From Alteromonas sp. LOR (GTDB taxonomy: Bacteria; Pseudomonadota; Gammaproteobacteria; Enterobacterales; Alteromonadaceae): a stretch of 64,000 bases of DNA. The notes under the pieces were generated by a model that did no database searches, was not told the DNA's origin, and saw only the letters and a program-made list of their open reading frames with translations. Within the stretch, counting starts at the first letter, position 1, and every line of letters starts with the position of its first letter. Location: assembly GCF_000753865.1 (NCBI RefSeq), contig NZ_JQFW01000031.1, forward strand, positions 62,001 to 126,000, in the 5' to 3' direction. Below, in pieces: positions 17,505 through 27,652 of this stretch. Made by a program: the position numbers and the translations under genes.

Positions 17505-20500
17505 TTATTCATTGTCTGAGTTATCACTAGCGCTTTCGTCACCAGTGCTTTCGTCGCTAGTGCTTTCGTCGCTAGCGGCATCGCTAACAGGCGCCTTCTC
17601 TTCAGAGCCGTCAGAGTCATCAGAGTCTGAACTGTTATCTTTCTGGCGATTTTCACCTAAGAAAAACTCATAGTAGAGGTCGAGAGCAAATTCAGACTGA
17701 TCCTCTAACGTGGTTTGAATCGCTTCTAAATAGAGATTGGGTAGAAGCTGGTATTTTAACGCAAGATCTGGGGGAAGCTGTCTGCGTCGAAGCGTACTGT
17801 TTACGTCGTTATTTCCAAGACCAACATCGACATTATACTCAACCGATAGCCTATCGTTTATCTGCCCTGTGAGGGAAAGCTTGTCCTCATTGGTGCTCAA
17901 GCTAAAGTCATCTATGCCAAGGGCACTTCCCACCTGTCCGGTCAGCGTTTCTGTGTTAGATAGCCCGAAGCCGAGCAATAGCGCCGCATAGTTCGGGTCA
18001 GATGAACCTGAATTGGGCCCAGAACCGGTCAGTAAATAGGATAAAACGCCCTGCTGATCCATTGCCGGCTGAGAAAATAGATTAATACTTGGCGAGTCAG
18101 CAGACCCGTCTATTCTAATGCCAGCAATCACATCGTCATCGGTTTTCGCTGGGTTTCGAATTGCCTCCACTAATAATGACGGTTGGCCTATTGGGCCATT
18201 AAACTGTATTTCGCCCGTTTTGATAATAAGATTTTGACCGTACGCATTGTAGCGCCCGTTAAGTATTTGCAAGTCGCCAAAGCCCACCAGTGCTGGCTGA
18301 GTACTGATGCGTATTCCGCCATAAAGACTTGCCGTTAGGCCAAAAGCTTCAATTTTCACTTCTTCTTTTTTAGCTTGGTCGATATGCACCATGACATTAG
18401 CATGCACAATATCCAGCGGATCTTCGCTGCGAGGCTCTCCGCGCAAATGCACATCTTTTGACGGTGATACGGCGTTGTCAGGTAATGATGCAATTTCGAT
18501 TCTGGCCCAAGGGATATTCACATCACCAGTGACATCAATTTTTTCTTTTGTAGCAGCAATATCAATGTTTGGTGATACCTTAAGTCGTGTATTGGGCTGT
18601 CTAATTTCAAAAGAATCTCCCTGCAGTGTAAAATTAGCACTGGGGGTAGACGACCAGTTTATATCGCCTTTTAGCGAGCCTTTGCCACCGCCCAGTATAA
18701 ACGAGCCATCAAGATTAGCCTGTTGACCATCAAGTACAATTGACTGATTCCAATCAGACAGTGATACGGGGGTGTCTTGTATATCAATTGCCCCATTTTC
18801 AATGGTGAGTTCGCCGTTTAAAGCGGGGTCGTCAATATAGCCGCCTAAAGTGATTTTGCCGTTCAGTAAACCTGTCAGCGTGCGAATTGCCGGTGACAAG
18901 GGTTTAAGTGGCGACACATCTAGCCCCTCCATCAAAAGCGTGCCTTCAAGAGGCTTTTTATCATCTAAGGGGCGAGTATTAAGGGTAAGTGTTGCATTAC
19001 CAATATCTTCACTTGAAATTAACGAGGTAGACGTTAATTTTCCTTGCTTAATTTTACCTGAGGTCTCCATTGAGTTTATGGTCAGCTCAATGGGCCTAGA
19101 TTCGCCTAGCTGCCATTTGGCAGGACTTAACGAGGCTGTAAAGGTTGCGTCAATGGGGTCTGCCGCAGAGTAACTGCCCTGAGATTTCACTGTTAGTGCT
19201 GCGTCTGACGCCTTTGAAACAGTGAGCGGTGCGAGCTCGTGAGCCCATAAGCCAACAGGCAACGATGAGGCTGTTACATCCCAACTGGCCTTGTTTTCTA
19301 GATAGTTAACATTTTCAATGCACAGTTCTCCTTCACCTCTTGAGGACCAACAGTGGCTACTTATTTTTGCAGTAATGGGTGATGTTTGAGTGGGCATGCC
19401 AATATCGAGGTTAAACGGGGATGATAATAGCCAACGCATATTAGCAATTTCTAGCTTAGAGTCAGATATGGTGCCCTTCCAGTGCTGCGCTTTCCACGAG
19501 CCAGACATAGCAAGATCAACGGCATTGTTAGGCAAGCTTAACGCTATTTCGGCATTATGATTTTCATAGGTACCGGAGATAGACACGTCACCATTCAAAG
19601 CTCCTTGCTGCGCAGCCTGAGCGTTCAAACTTGGCGAAACGTTAATATTAGATAGGTTAATTTTGCTGGTTGTTGATGGGTTCTGCCAAGGACCATTAGC
19701 TTTAATCGCACCTTTTAATGAGCCCGACACATCGCCATACAGCATGCTAATCTCTGCAATATCCACATCAATATCGGCGTTTATGTAGCGTTTATTGAGC
19801 ACTTGAGCCACCGCTTTTATGCGGTTTTCGTTTTGCTCAACGTTGAGGTTTGCCACTAATAAATCGCTAGGGCCGGCGTATACAGCTTCGCCTACTACTC
19901 GTATAGGTGAGCCTCGTAGATCGCCAGTAATATCCATATCACGTAAGCTCACATGCAAACCTCCAGTCTCGGAGTATTGCAATATGCTGTCGATATTTCC
20001 TTGCAGCTTCGCTGGGGCAAATTCACTAAACTGTTGAGCCGACACATTCGTCAGCGTTGTTTTGCCTTGCCATGCAATGGTGTCATTGAGGTATAAGGTA
20101 CCCGTATTCTTAATACTGCCTTCTAAAGCCGATATATCAGCCTCATTCACATAAATATTGTTCTTTTTAAGTACTACATCTAATGCAACTGGAACGTCAC
20201 CCATATCAGGTACATTCGCCGAGCCATTGCCTTTAAGTTTGTAGTCGCCCATGGTACCGCTAATGGTTAGCTGGCCCGCATCTAAGCTTGCGTTTTCAAC
20301 GCTAGGAATAGGCTGAGCCTGCCAACTAGCGTCGAAATTTATTGGCAGCGACTCAGATAGAAAATTGGCAGACAAAGTGGTGTTGGCAGTAATCATTCCA
20401 GTGGCTGCAATCGTCACATCAATATCATCAAGGGCTCCTGATGCATCTAAAGTAATGTTTTGTCGCTGTCCGTCTATTGTTGCAAAGCCATCTAACTCAA

Positions 20501-21458
20501 TATCAAGGGGATAAGTATCTCTAAGGTTAGCTTCTATAAACCCCGCTATCTGACCTTGTTCATGCTTAACGTTCACATTCTCTATGCGAACTGCAGAGCG
20601 TTGAAATGACATATCGGTTACTGATAGCAGCGATAATCGCTGGGTGCCTTCATTTTGAGAAGAGCCAGTACCCAGAGAAGCAATTTCACCTTGAGTGAAG
20701 CTAATATTTTCTATATTAAGCGCGCTAAATTTAATGGGAATGGGAGTGGCTATTACCGGCAATGATGGCACGTCGTAATTGAGCGAGTATGAAGTGGGTA
20801 GCGATGAACCGGATTTTGTATCTGGGCCAGAGCCTGGGCTGGAGCCAGAGCCTTGGCCTGATGGCTTGCTTGCCGGTGTAACTGCGCTGTTTGTACTCTT
20901 ACTGCTATTTTGGTCTGTGCTATTACTATTAAGAGCAATAGCTAAGCCGCTTGCCTCTAAATTTTCAAACTCAATACGATTGGACCCAGAGAAATCCTCT
21001 AGCAATAAAGATTCAATTGCGATATTTGCATTGAGTAAGGCCACCGTCACATTCTTCAACGTAAGCTGCGCCACATCAACTGGAAGAGGGAGGGCAAAGG
21101 TGTCGCTCTGTTCACTTGCTGTATCGTTTTCTGCTGCAGCGGAAACTTGTTCAACCGTGGCGTTTTCCACCTCAAGATTGTTTATACAAACGCGAGGCTC
21201 AAAGGCGCAGCGCCAGGTTATATCTGCATAAACTCGGCCTACGTCAACCCGCCACTGTGGATTGGTGTATGTCAATTTATGTATTGTTAGGGGGCCAGCA
21301 AATCCACCTTCAATATTCTCAATCTCTAGTTTATCAACAAAGGTATTGGCCAGTATCTTTACCGTAGGTCCGCCAAGAGGGCTGATAAGCAAAGCATATA
21401 CTGCAACAACAAAGAATACTGGTGATAGTAATAGAGCGGAAATAGTACGCTTTTTCAT
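17505..21458 (-). CDS. tamB: Translocation and assembly module inner-membrane protein TamB
   Basis: A 1317-residue AsmA-like/TamB protein with an N-terminal signal anchor (ALLLSPVFFVVAVYALLI). A very long region of beta repeats follows, forming the periplasmic bridge, and then the conserved C-terminal TamB domain (about residues 950-1270: VHLRGEPRSEDPLDI, NGRYNAYGQNLIIKTGEIQFNGP, GVLSYLLTGSGP, YELFLGE-like end). TamB with TamA supports outer-membrane protein assembly and lipid transport. It starts in an ATGA overlap with tamA. Two unusual parts are a Ser/Gly/Pro-rich insert near residue 200 and an acidic Ser/Asp/Glu tail after the domain, built from 15-bp repeats. Confidence 0.93.
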   Translation of the reverse strand: MKKRTISALLLSPVFFVVAVYALLISPLGGPTVKILANTFVDKLEIENIEGGFAGPLTIHKLTYTNPQWRVDVGRVYADITWRCAFEPRVCINNLEVENATVEQVSAAAENDTASEQSDTFALPLPVDVAQLTLKNVTVALLNANIAIESLLLEDFSGSNRIEFENLEASGLAIALNSNSTDQNSSKSTNSAVTPASKPSGQGSGSSPGSGPDTKSGSSLPTSYSLNYDVPSLPVIATPIPIKFSALNIENISFTQGEIASLGTGSSQNEGTQRLSLLSVTDMSFQRSAVRIENVNVKHEQGQIAGFIEANLRDTYPLDIELDGFATIDGQRQNITLDASGALDDIDVTIAATGMITANTTLSANFLSESLPINFDASWQAQPIPSVENASLDAGQLTISGTMGDYKLKGNGSANVPDMGDVPVALDVVLKKNNIYVNEADISALEGSIKNTGTLYLNDTIAWQGKTTLTNVSAQQFSEFAPAKLQGNIDSILQYSETGGLHVSLRDMDITGDLRGSPIRVVGEAVYAGPSDLLVANLNVEQNENRIKAVAQVLNKRYINADIDVDIAEISMLYGDVSGSLKGAIKANGPWQNPSTTSKINLSNINVSPSLNAQAAQQGALNGDVSISGTYENHNAEIALSLPNNAVDLAMSGSWKAQHWKGTISDSKLEIANMRWLLSSPFNLDIGMPTQTSPITAKISSHCWSSRGEGELCIENVNYLENKASWDVTASSLPVGLWAHELAPLTVSKASDAALTVKSQGSYSAADPIDATFTASLSPAKWQLGESRPIELTINSMETSGKIKQGKLTSTSLISSEDIGNATLTLNTRPLDDKKPLEGTLLMEGLDVSPLKPLSPAIRTLTGLLNGKITLGGYIDDPALNGELTIENGAIDIQDTPVSLSDWNQSIVLDGQQANLDGSFILGGGKGSLKGDINWSSTPSANFTLQGDSFEIRQPNTRLKVSPNIDIAATKEKIDVTGDVNIPWARIEIASLPDNAVSPSKDVHLRGEPRSEDPLDIVHANVMVHIDQAKKEEVKIEAFGLTASLYGGIRISTQPALVGFGDLQILNGRYNAYGQNLIIKTGEIQFNGPIGQPSLLVEAIRNPAKTDDDVIAGIRIDGSADSPSINLFSQPAMDQQGVLSYLLTGSGPNSGSSDPNYAALLLGFGLSNTETLTGQVGSALGIDDFSLSTNEDKLSLTGQINDRLSVEYNVDVGLGNNDVNSTLRRRQLPPDLALKYQLLPNLYLEAIQTTLEDQSEFALDLYYEFFLGENRQKDNSSDSDDSDGSEEKAPVSDAASDESTSDESTGDESASDNSDNE
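17527..17586 (-). repeat. 15-bp tandem repeat coding the acidic tail of TamB
   Basis: Four units (17527, 17542, 17557 and 17572) of 15 bp share the core GCTTTCGTC, the last being degenerate. They encode DESTS-type pentapeptides at the extreme C-terminus. The period is a multiple of three, so gain or loss of a unit keeps the frame. Confidence 0.8.
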
Positions 21459-23248
21459 ATTTCAGGCCCTATCAATAAGTGAAAATTCCATTTGGCTTCA
21501 TCTGGAGCAAAACCTCGCGCAATATAAATTCTCACAGGGCCTATAGGAGAAAGCCAATGTAGCCCTGGACCTACACTATAGGTTAGCTCGGCATCGGTGG
21601 AATTTGACGCGGTTCCTGCATCAACGAAAGCGGCCACCCGCCAATTATCGGCAAAACGATAGGCATATTCCACGCTGCTTGTTAGTAGGTACTTACCACC
21701 AATGGACTCTATGTCAAAGTCGCCTTTACTAGGATTAAAGAGTTCAGCCTTTGGTGAAATGTCTCTAAAATCGAAACCTCTAATGCTTTGATCGCCGCCG
21801 GCATAAAAACGCAGCGAGGTAGGAACGTCGGAAAAACTACTTGCCTTAATGGCGCCTAACTCACCGCGAATGGTCAATCTGTGTACATCGTTAAAAGTGG
21901 TAATAAACATTCCCTCAACCACCGCTTTGGCAAAGTCGATATCTGACCCCGCATCTTCTCGGCCTACTTGACCAAGAACTTGAAAATACAGTCCGTTGTT
22001 AAAGTCTAACTCTCCATCTTTGTTGCGATAGGTAATAGAGTATCCCGGCAGAACTAGCGAGGTGGTATTGGTATCCAACGCACCTTGGTCGAAGGTTTCC
22101 CGCAAGTAGGTAATAGAGCCGTCTTGTTGCCAAGGAGAATTGTCCTCTTGCCAATAGCGATGTGCAGACAGCGATAGCGTCTCACTTTCAAAGGAAGTAT
22201 TGCTGTATTCAATAAATTGATAACCCGTCTCAAAACTAATGTAGTCACGAGTAATGTTTTTCATGGGGATGCGGTAATCAGCAGAAACAGATTGTTCTGG
22301 CTTGGACACAAAAATATCCGCGTTTATTGAATGCCCGCGACTATTCACCCAGGGGCGTTCCCAGCCCAGGCTTATACGAGGGCCAGTATCGGTCGCGGCA
22401 CCAAGCGCTACATTGAACGAGTCTGAGGGGCGATGCAGCAGCGATACTTCAATGGGAACTTGCAGTCCTTCGGCATCGCTCACTACCGGGCGCGCGATAA
22501 CGCGGCTAAAATAGCCAGCCTGATTTAAACTGCGATTAAAATCGTTGAGGACAGAAGAAGAGTACGGGTCGCCTGGTTTAAACGGTCTGAGGCGAGAAAT
22601 AATCGCTTCTGCCTTATCGTCACCAATAATTTTTAGTTCACCAAAATGATACTGAGGACCGCTTTGCGCTATCAATAGTATGTTGGCCTGCTTCTCTTCT
22701 CTTACTAAATCTAAACGTGTTGCCTGCCAAAAGAAATCAAAGTATCCATGAGAGAGCGCATAATTGAACATTGAAGATTTAAAGCTTTCGTAAACCGGTT
22801 GGTTTAACACGTCGCCCTGCTTTAATTTGAAGGCGTTAAAGCGTCTACGGAATTCTTCGTCAATTCGACCCGCTCCAATAATTTCACGAGTCACCTTATT
22901 TACAGTTAACGGTGCGTTCAGCAATACCGACACCTTAACGGCACTCTCACCATTAACCGTTATAGACGTTTCGCTGTTGTAATAACCAAAAGGTTGCACG
23001 GCTGTAGCTACTGTTTCTGAAACTTCGTCTTGCCAATAAGGATCGCTCAGTAAAGACTTTTCAACATCCAAATTGTTCAGGTGAATTCGGATATTTTCTT
23101 TTAGCTTACTGTTTTCGACTCCGGATATTGAATAGGATATGTCGCTTTCGGCGCTCACTGAAAAAGGTGAGATAACCAAAATCAGAGCTAAAAATGGGAC
23201 AGCCACAAAAAATCCACGCAATATAGCCTGGCTGCGGCATAAATTCAT
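21455..23248 (-). CDS. tamA: Outer-membrane assembly protein TamA (Omp85 family)
   Basis: A 597-residue protein, close to the 577 of E. coli TamA. It has a signal peptide (FFVAVPFLALILVISPFSVSA), three POTRA domains to about residue 260 (SLLSDPYWQDEV; RRFNAFKLKQGDVLNQ; FGELKIIGDD), and a C-terminal 16-strand Omp85 barrel (IRGFDFRDISPKAE, GPVRIYIARGFAPDE). It partners TamB in the outer membrane. ATG 23248 starts the signal peptide, although its ribosome site is weak; the frame is open upstream, with ATGs at 23317 and 23341, but those would put 20-30 unlikely residues before the signal. Confidence 0.9.
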   Translation of the reverse strand: MNLCRSQAILRGFFVAVPFLALILVISPFSVSAESDISYSISGVENSKLKENIRIHLNNLDVEKSLLSDPYWQDEVSETVATAVQPFGYYNSETSITVNGESAVKVSVLLNAPLTVNKVTREIIGAGRIDEEFRRRFNAFKLKQGDVLNQPVYESFKSSMFNYALSHGYFDFFWQATRLDLVREEKQANILLIAQSGPQYHFGELKIIGDDKAEAIISRLRPFKPGDPYSSSVLNDFNRSLNQAGYFSRVIARPVVSDAEGLQVPIEVSLLHRPSDSFNVALGAATDTGPRISLGWERPWVNSRGHSINADIFVSKPEQSVSADYRIPMKNITRDYISFETGYQFIEYSNTSFESETLSLSAHRYWQEDNSPWQQDGSITYLRETFDQGALDTNTTSLVLPGYSITYRNKDGELDFNNGLYFQVLGQVGREDAGSDIDFAKAVVEGMFITTFNDVHRLTIRGELGAIKASSFSDVPTSLRFYAGGDQSIRGFDFRDISPKAELFNPSKGDFDIESIGGKYLLTSSVEYAYRFADNWRVAAFVDAGTASNSTDAELTYSVGPGLHWLSPIGPVRIYIARGFAPDEAKWNFHLLIGPEI

Positions 23249-23654
23249 GCGGCACCACGTTGTACAGGTGTGTGTAAGAAGCAGTAGAAGTTTATTTTCT
23301 ACGGATATTGAGGGCATGTAAATGCAGGATCCTTTAAGCATTGATTCGGTGCACGAGTCACGAACACTCGTCGTAATATTATAACGTTTGGCGCTTGTGA
23401 TTTCCTTGTATTTCTGTTGCTGTACCGGAATATATTGCCGCACCGGAAGAAGTGAGCAGCATACCACATTCACATTTTTACACTGAAAAGCGCGATGAGA
23501 GAGAAGAATTCTGCGTTAACTACACTGAAGCAGTAGGCTGTGCATTTATTTCCTTCTTATTTTGCTATTCAATACGAGCAGGGCAAACAAATAGAACGAT
23601 TCACGTTGCGGTTTTTATTTAGCAGCGCCTTCACGTTCACAGCATTAACCGACT

Positions 23655-23702
23655 AAGCCGCCAGTAATTGCGATAGGTGCTATCAATGCTGGCGGCTTTT
23701 TA
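23655..23702 (+). terminator. Rho-independent terminator without an upstream gene
   Basis: The arms AAGCCGCCAG (23655-23664) and CTGGCGGCTT (23689-23698) form a 10-bp stem, with an inner GATAG/CTATC stem, followed by T at 23697-23701. No plus-strand coding gene precedes it, because tamA points away. It would end a small non-coding transcript, or act as an attenuator in the exporter's leader. Confidence 0.65.
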
Positions 23703-23715
23703 ATCAGCTTTACGG

Positions 23716-23751
23716 TATAATTGCCCCACGCGCGCATCGGTGCGCTTTTTT
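23716..23751 (+). promoter_or_regulatory. Candidate promoter -10 and 5' hairpin of the exporter gene
   Basis: A perfect TATAAT is at 23716-23721, with no clear -35. About ten bases later GCGCA-TCGG-TGCGC (23732-23745) is followed by six T, a short terminator-like hairpin. If transcription starts near 23728, the hairpin is the very 5' end of the mRNA, 32 bp before the start codon. Confidence 0.4.
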
Positions 23752-23782
23752 CACTCCCCACTACTTTCATATAAGAGAAATT

Positions 23783-25030
23783 ATGCCCCAAAATGCTCAT
23801 GGCGCATCGCACGATGCAGCCGTTGTTCGAAAGCCTGTTCTAGGCATTGTTGAGTTTGTCGCATTAATGGCCACAATGACGTCCTTAGTTGCCCTTAGTA
23901 TCGACGCAATGCTGCCAGCCTTATTGCAAATTGGAGAGTCCTTAAATGTAGAGCAAGCCCATCATACTCACCTGATTGTTACGGTTTTCTTTGTGGGCAT
24001 GGCTTTTGGACAGATGTTTTTTGGCCCTTTTTCGGATAGCCGAGGACGCAGACTGACTATTCTTGTGGGCCTTTGTATATTCGCGCTTGGTACGTTTGTG
24101 TGTATGTCGGCCACCACACTTGAAACTATGCTGGTGGGAAGAGTTATTCAAGCGTTTGGGGTATCAGGGCCACGCATTGCTTCAATGGCAATTATCCGTG
24201 ACCTATACGTGGGTGACTCGATGGCGCGGGTGATGTCTTTCATCATGATGGTGTTTATTCTTGTGCCCATGTTAGCGCCTATTATTGGCCAAACAGTGAT
24301 GGATTTATTTTCTTGGTTCCATATTTTTACGCTATTTCTTGTTGTCGCTACGATGGCCGGTATTTGGTTTTTCTCTAGGCAAGGGGAAACCTTGCCGAGA
24401 CATCGCCGGAAAGCGTTTTCTTGGAAGCAGCTCTTTGTATCTTCAAAATTAATTCTTACTAATCCATCGGTGATGGGATACACCTTTGCGATGGGCTGCA
24501 TCTTTGGTTCTTTTCTTGCCTATTTAAGTGCTTCGCAAACTATTTTTCAGGTGTATTACAACGTGGGTGATATGTTTCCCTATATCTTCGCTACCCTTGC
24601 CTTTTCTATTGGTTTAGCAAGCTATTTTAACGGCAAAATGGTGATGCGGTTTGGCATGAGAAAGCTGTGCCGGTTTGCGCTTAAAGGTGCGAATGGTTTT
24701 GCCATCGTGTATCTAGCTTTGTTGATAGCCTACGATGGCCTGCCACCCTTAGCACTCACTGTATCGGTTATGTTTATTGGTTTTTTCTTTGTGGGTATTT
24801 TGTTTGGCAATCTAAATGCTATGGCCATGCAGCCATTAGGTGATGTGGCAGGGTTAGGAGCAGCTATTATTGGCTCGTTCTCTAGCCTCTTCTCAGTGCC
24901 AGTCGCCCTGTTTGTTGATAGCTTTTTAAACGGTAACCTTATGCCAATTGGCATCGGCTTTTTCGTGTTTTTTGCGTTGTCTTATGTGGCAGTGCGGTTT
25001 GCTGAACGCGTTAGAGAGTGCGGCGCGTAG
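23783..25030 (+). CDS. Bcr/CflA-type MFS multidrug exporter
   Basis: A 415-residue major-facilitator protein with twelve predicted helices. Helix 1 begins near residue 20 (VEFVALMATMTSLVALSIDAMLPAL, with the Bcr-typical D-x-MLPAL). The loop 2-3 motif GQMFFGPFSDSRGRR and the motif C-like segment VSGPRIASMAIIRDL mark a Bcr/CflA drug:proton antiporter. The substrate is not known. ATG 23783 has AAGAG eight bases upstream. It is convergent with ilvC, whose terminator lies just after its stop. Confidence 0.85.
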   Translation: MPQNAHGASHDAAVVRKPVLGIVEFVALMATMTSLVALSIDAMLPALLQIGESLNVEQAHHTHLIVTVFFVGMAFGQMFFGPFSDSRGRRLTILVGLCIFALGTFVCMSATTLETMLVGRVIQAFGVSGPRIASMAIIRDLYVGDSMARVMSFIMMVFILVPMLAPIIGQTVMDLFSWFHIFTLFLVVATMAGIWFFSRQGETLPRHRRKAFSWKQLFVSSKLILTNPSVMGYTFAMGCIFGSFLAYLSASQTIFQVYYNVGDMFPYIFATLAFSIGLASYFNGKMVMRFGMRKLCRFALKGANGFAIVYLALLIAYDGLPPLALTVSVMFIGFFFVGILFGNLNAMAMQPLGDVAGLGAAIIGSFSSLFSVPVALFVDSFLNGNLMPIGIGFFVFFALSYVAVRFAERVRECGA

Positions 25031-25034
25031 GCAT

Positions 25035-25061
25035 AAAAAAGCCCGACCAAAATGGTCGGGC
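25035..25061 (-). terminator. Rho-independent terminator of ilvC
   Basis: The 8-bp stem GCCCGACC/GGTCGGGC at 25041-25061 is followed on the minus strand by six T (A at 25035-25040). It lies 51 bp beyond the ilvC stop. Confidence 0.85.
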
Positions 25062-25112
25062 AAAAGGGCTTATTAAAAGCACCTAACGACAGAAACTGTC
25101 CTAACCACTGTC

Positions 25113-26591
25113 TTACACTACTATGGCTTTCATATCAGTCATGTAGCCACGCAGGGTTGTTCCTACTGATTCCACACCGTGTGAGCGGATGGCATCGTTA
25201 ACTTCAACAAGGCGTTTGTTCTCTACTTGATTAGAAGTAGCAGGCAAACCTTTACCTATCACTGAAGTATCGATAGTAGGCATAAAGCTTTCACGCAAAA
25301 TTGGAATGGCTGCGTTTGCAAACAAGTAGTTTCCATATTCTGCAGTATCTGAGATAACCACGTTCATTTCGTACAAACGCTTACGTGCGATGGTATTTGA
25401 AATAAGTGGGGTTTCATGCAGTGATTCGTAATAAGCCGACTCAGGTAAAATGCCTGCTTCAACCATGACGTCGAAGGCAACTTCAACACCGCATTTGATC
25501 ATCGCAACAAGTAGAATGCCGTGGTCGAAAAACTCTTGTTCACTAATTTTACCTTCGTAAGTTGGCGCGTTCTCAAAAGCCGTTTCACCGGTTTCTTCGC
25601 GCCACTTAAGTAGGTTTGCATCACCGTTTGCCCAATCTTCCATCATCGTGCGAGAGAATTCGCCGCTAATGATGTCGTCTTGGTGTTTTTCAAACAAAGG
25701 ACGCAGTAATTCGGTTAGCTGGTCTGAAAGCTCTGCGGCTTTCAACTTCGCTGGGTTCGACAGACGGTCCATCATGTTAGTAACGCCGCCAATCTTCAGT
25801 GCTTCAGTAATGGCTTCTAGCCCATACTGAATAAGTGCACCGGCGTAGCCTGCATCAATACCGTCATCAACCATTTTCTCAAAAGCGAGTACTGCTGCAA
25901 CTTGCTGCATACCGCACAAAATAGTTTGCTCACCCATCAGGTCAGACTTAACTTCAGCAACAAACGATGACTCTAATACACCTGCTCTGTCGCCGCCGGT
26001 GGCACTAGCCAGTGCCTTTGCAGTATCCCAACCTTTACCTTGCGGATCGTTTTCAGGGTGAACCGCAATGAGTGTTGGAACACCAAAGCCACGCTTATAT
26101 TCTTCGCGTACTTCAGAGCCAGGGCTTTTCGGAGCGCACATGACAACAGTAATATCGTCACGAATTTGCTGGCCTTCTTCAACGATATTAAAACCGTGAG
26201 AATAGCTTAGTGTGGCGCCTTCTTTCATTAACGGCATGACCGCTTCTACAACGCTAGCATGCTGCTTATCAGGTGTTAGGTTATAAACTAAGTCGGCATC
26301 AGGAATTAAGTCTTGGTAAGTACCAACAGTGAAATCGTTACCCGATGCGCGTTTGTAAGAGTCACGCTGCTCATCGATGGCTGCTTGACGCAGTGCATAA
26401 GACACGTCTAAACCTGAATCACGCATGTTTAAGCCTTGGTTAAGACCTTGCGCACCGCAACCCACGATCACAATTTTCTTGCCTTTAAGGAACTGACAAC
26501 CGTCAGCGAATTCATCGCGTGCCATGAAGCGACAGCGGCCAAGCTGATCTAACTGCTGGCGAAGTGATAGGGTATTGAAATAATTAGCCAT
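25113..26591 (-). CDS. ilvC: Ketol-acid reductoisomerase, class II
   Basis: A 492-residue enzyme of the long enterobacterial class II type. It uses NADPH and Mg2+ to turn acetolactate or acetohydroxybutyrate into the dihydroxy acids of valine, leucine and isoleucine synthesis. The Rossmann motif [19 protein letters not shown] is near residue 45, and the duplicated C-terminal knot domain carries the metal residues ([22 protein letters not shown]). ATG 26591 begins [14 protein letters not shown] as in relatives. The divergent gene ilvY and the inverted repeat between them indicate induction by IlvY with its substrates. Confidence 0.97.
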   Translation of the reverse strand: MANYFNTLSLRQQLDQLGRCRFMARDEFADGCQFLKGKKIVIVGCGAQGLNQGLNMRDSGLDVSYALRQAAIDEQRDSYKRASGNDFTVGTYQDLIPDADLVYNLTPDKQHASVVEAVMPLMKEGATLSYSHGFNIVEEGQQIRDDITVVMCAPKSPGSEVREEYKRGFGVPTLIAVHPENDPQGKGWDTAKALASATGGDRAGVLESSFVAEVKSDLMGEQTILCGMQQVAAVLAFEKMVDDGIDAGYAGALIQYGLEAITEALKIGGVTNMMDRLSNPAKLKAAELSDQLTELLRPLFEKHQDDIISGEFSRTMMEDWANGDANLLKWREETGETAFENAPTYEGKISEQEFFDHGILLVAMIKCGVEVAFDVMVEAGILPESAYYESLHETPLISNTIARKRLYEMNVVISDTAEYGNYLFANAAIPILRESFMPTIDTSVIGKGLPATSNQVENKRLVEVNDAIRSHGVESVGTTLRGYMTDMKAIVV

Positions 26592-26712
26592 AAAAATTTC
26601 CGAACAACATTCATTTTTGTCAATATCAAACACCACCTTGGTGCTGACAGACCTCGTCTATGACGACTTGCTGTGAAGACTAAAAGATTTCTTTTGTTTT
26701 GGAAAATGATAT

Positions 26713-26735
26713 ATTTGCAAGATAATATTGCAAAT
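26713..26735. promoter_or_regulatory. Candidate IlvY operator between ilvC and ilvY
   Basis: A perfect inverted repeat ATTTGCAA-N7-TTGCAAAT lies 12 bp before the ilvY start. LysR-type regulators bind such dyads (T-N11-A within), and IlvY is known to control the divergent ilvC in this way. Binding here is inferred from position and symmetry. Confidence 0.65.
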
Positions 26736-26746
26736 AATGAAACGTT

Positions 26747-27613
26747 ATGGATTTTCGCAGTTTACAACTCTTTAATCATTTGGCCACCAGCTTACATTTT
26801 GGTGATACAGCCGAGGCTATGTATGTCTCTCCGTCTACGCTGAGTCGCGTTATTCAAAGGTTGGAAGACGACTTAGGCTGCACCTTGTTTAAGCGCGATA
26901 ACAGAAAAGTAGCCCTAACCCACAGTGGCCACAAGTTGCTGTCATTTTCAAAACAAGCCTTAAAAGAATGGCAGCAGTTGAAGATAGATTTAAAGGCAGA
27001 CAGCGACGCACTGCAGGGTGAGATAAGTGTTTTTTGCTCGGTAACCGCCAGTCAAAGCCACTTGCCAAGCATGTTACGGCAGTTTAGAGAGCAGCACCCA
27101 GGCGTTGATATTCGACTTATTACGGGCGACCCTGCATTGGCAATTGAGAAGGTAAAAAGCAAGCAGTGTGACCTGTCTATCGCTATTTATACGCCTGACA
27201 TGCCTACCGACCTTCACTTTTCAGCCCTTGACGATGTTCCCCTGGTGCTCATTGCACCTCGTGAATGGCGATTAACCCAATTGAGCCAGTTAGATTGGAC
27301 AAAGCATAAGGTGATCATGCCTGAAACCGGGCCTACCCGACGAACCGCGTATCACTGGTTTGCAGAGCATGGCATTCGCCCTAACGTTTACGCCTATGTA
27401 GGCGGTAATGAAGCCATTGTGAGTATGGTGGCATTGGAATGCGGAGTAGGCTTTGTGCCTAAAGTTGTGCTAGATCATTCCAGTATGGCCAGCGCAGTAA
27501 CGCAAATTCAGGTAGATGATATAGAGCCTTACGCTCTTGGATTATGCTGTCTTCAAAATAAGCAGCATGAGCCATTAGTCGACGCTTTCTTAAAATTAGA
27601 TGTGCGCAACTAA
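26747..27613 (+). CDS. ilvY: LysR-type activator of ilvC
   Basis: A 288-residue LysR-family regulator. The winged helix-turn-helix covers residues 1-60 (SLHFGDTAEAMYVSPSTLSRVIQRLEDDL). The periplasmic-binding-like effector domain runs from about 90 (GEISVFCSVTASQSHLPSML) to the end. Its position opposite ilvC and its match to the enterobacterial family identify it as IlvY, which responds to acetolactate and acetohydroxybutyrate. The start ATG 26747 lies immediately after the operator dyad, consistent with autoregulation. Confidence 0.92.
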   Translation: MDFRSLQLFNHLATSLHFGDTAEAMYVSPSTLSRVIQRLEDDLGCTLFKRDNRKVALTHSGHKLLSFSKQALKEWQQLKIDLKADSDALQGEISVFCSVTASQSHLPSMLRQFREQHPGVDIRLITGDPALAIEKVKSKQCDLSIAIYTPDMPTDLHFSALDDVPLVLIAPREWRLTQLSQLDWTKHKVIMPETGPTRRTAYHWFAEHGIRPNVYAYVGGNEAIVSMVALECGVGFVPKVVLDHSSMASAVTQIQVDDIEPYALGLCCLQNKQHEPLVDAFLKLDVRN

Positions 27614-27652
27614 TGCTTTAGTTAGTACCTACTTACTACCTATTGATGTGAC

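Larger units (their letters stand above)
23249..23782. other. Long intergenic region with orphan hairpins
   Basis: These 534 bp lie between divergent tamA and the exporter gene. No credible gene is visible; a 13-codon ATG frame at 23493 has no supporting feature. ACCGGAA occurs twice near 23430-23450. The plus strand carries a terminator hairpin at 23655 and a second T-tailed hairpin at 23732, annotated separately. Confidence 0.5.

Noticed and set aside
23249-23473. Longer N-terminus for TamA
   Set aside because: It would place about 75 unrelated residues before a clear signal peptide.
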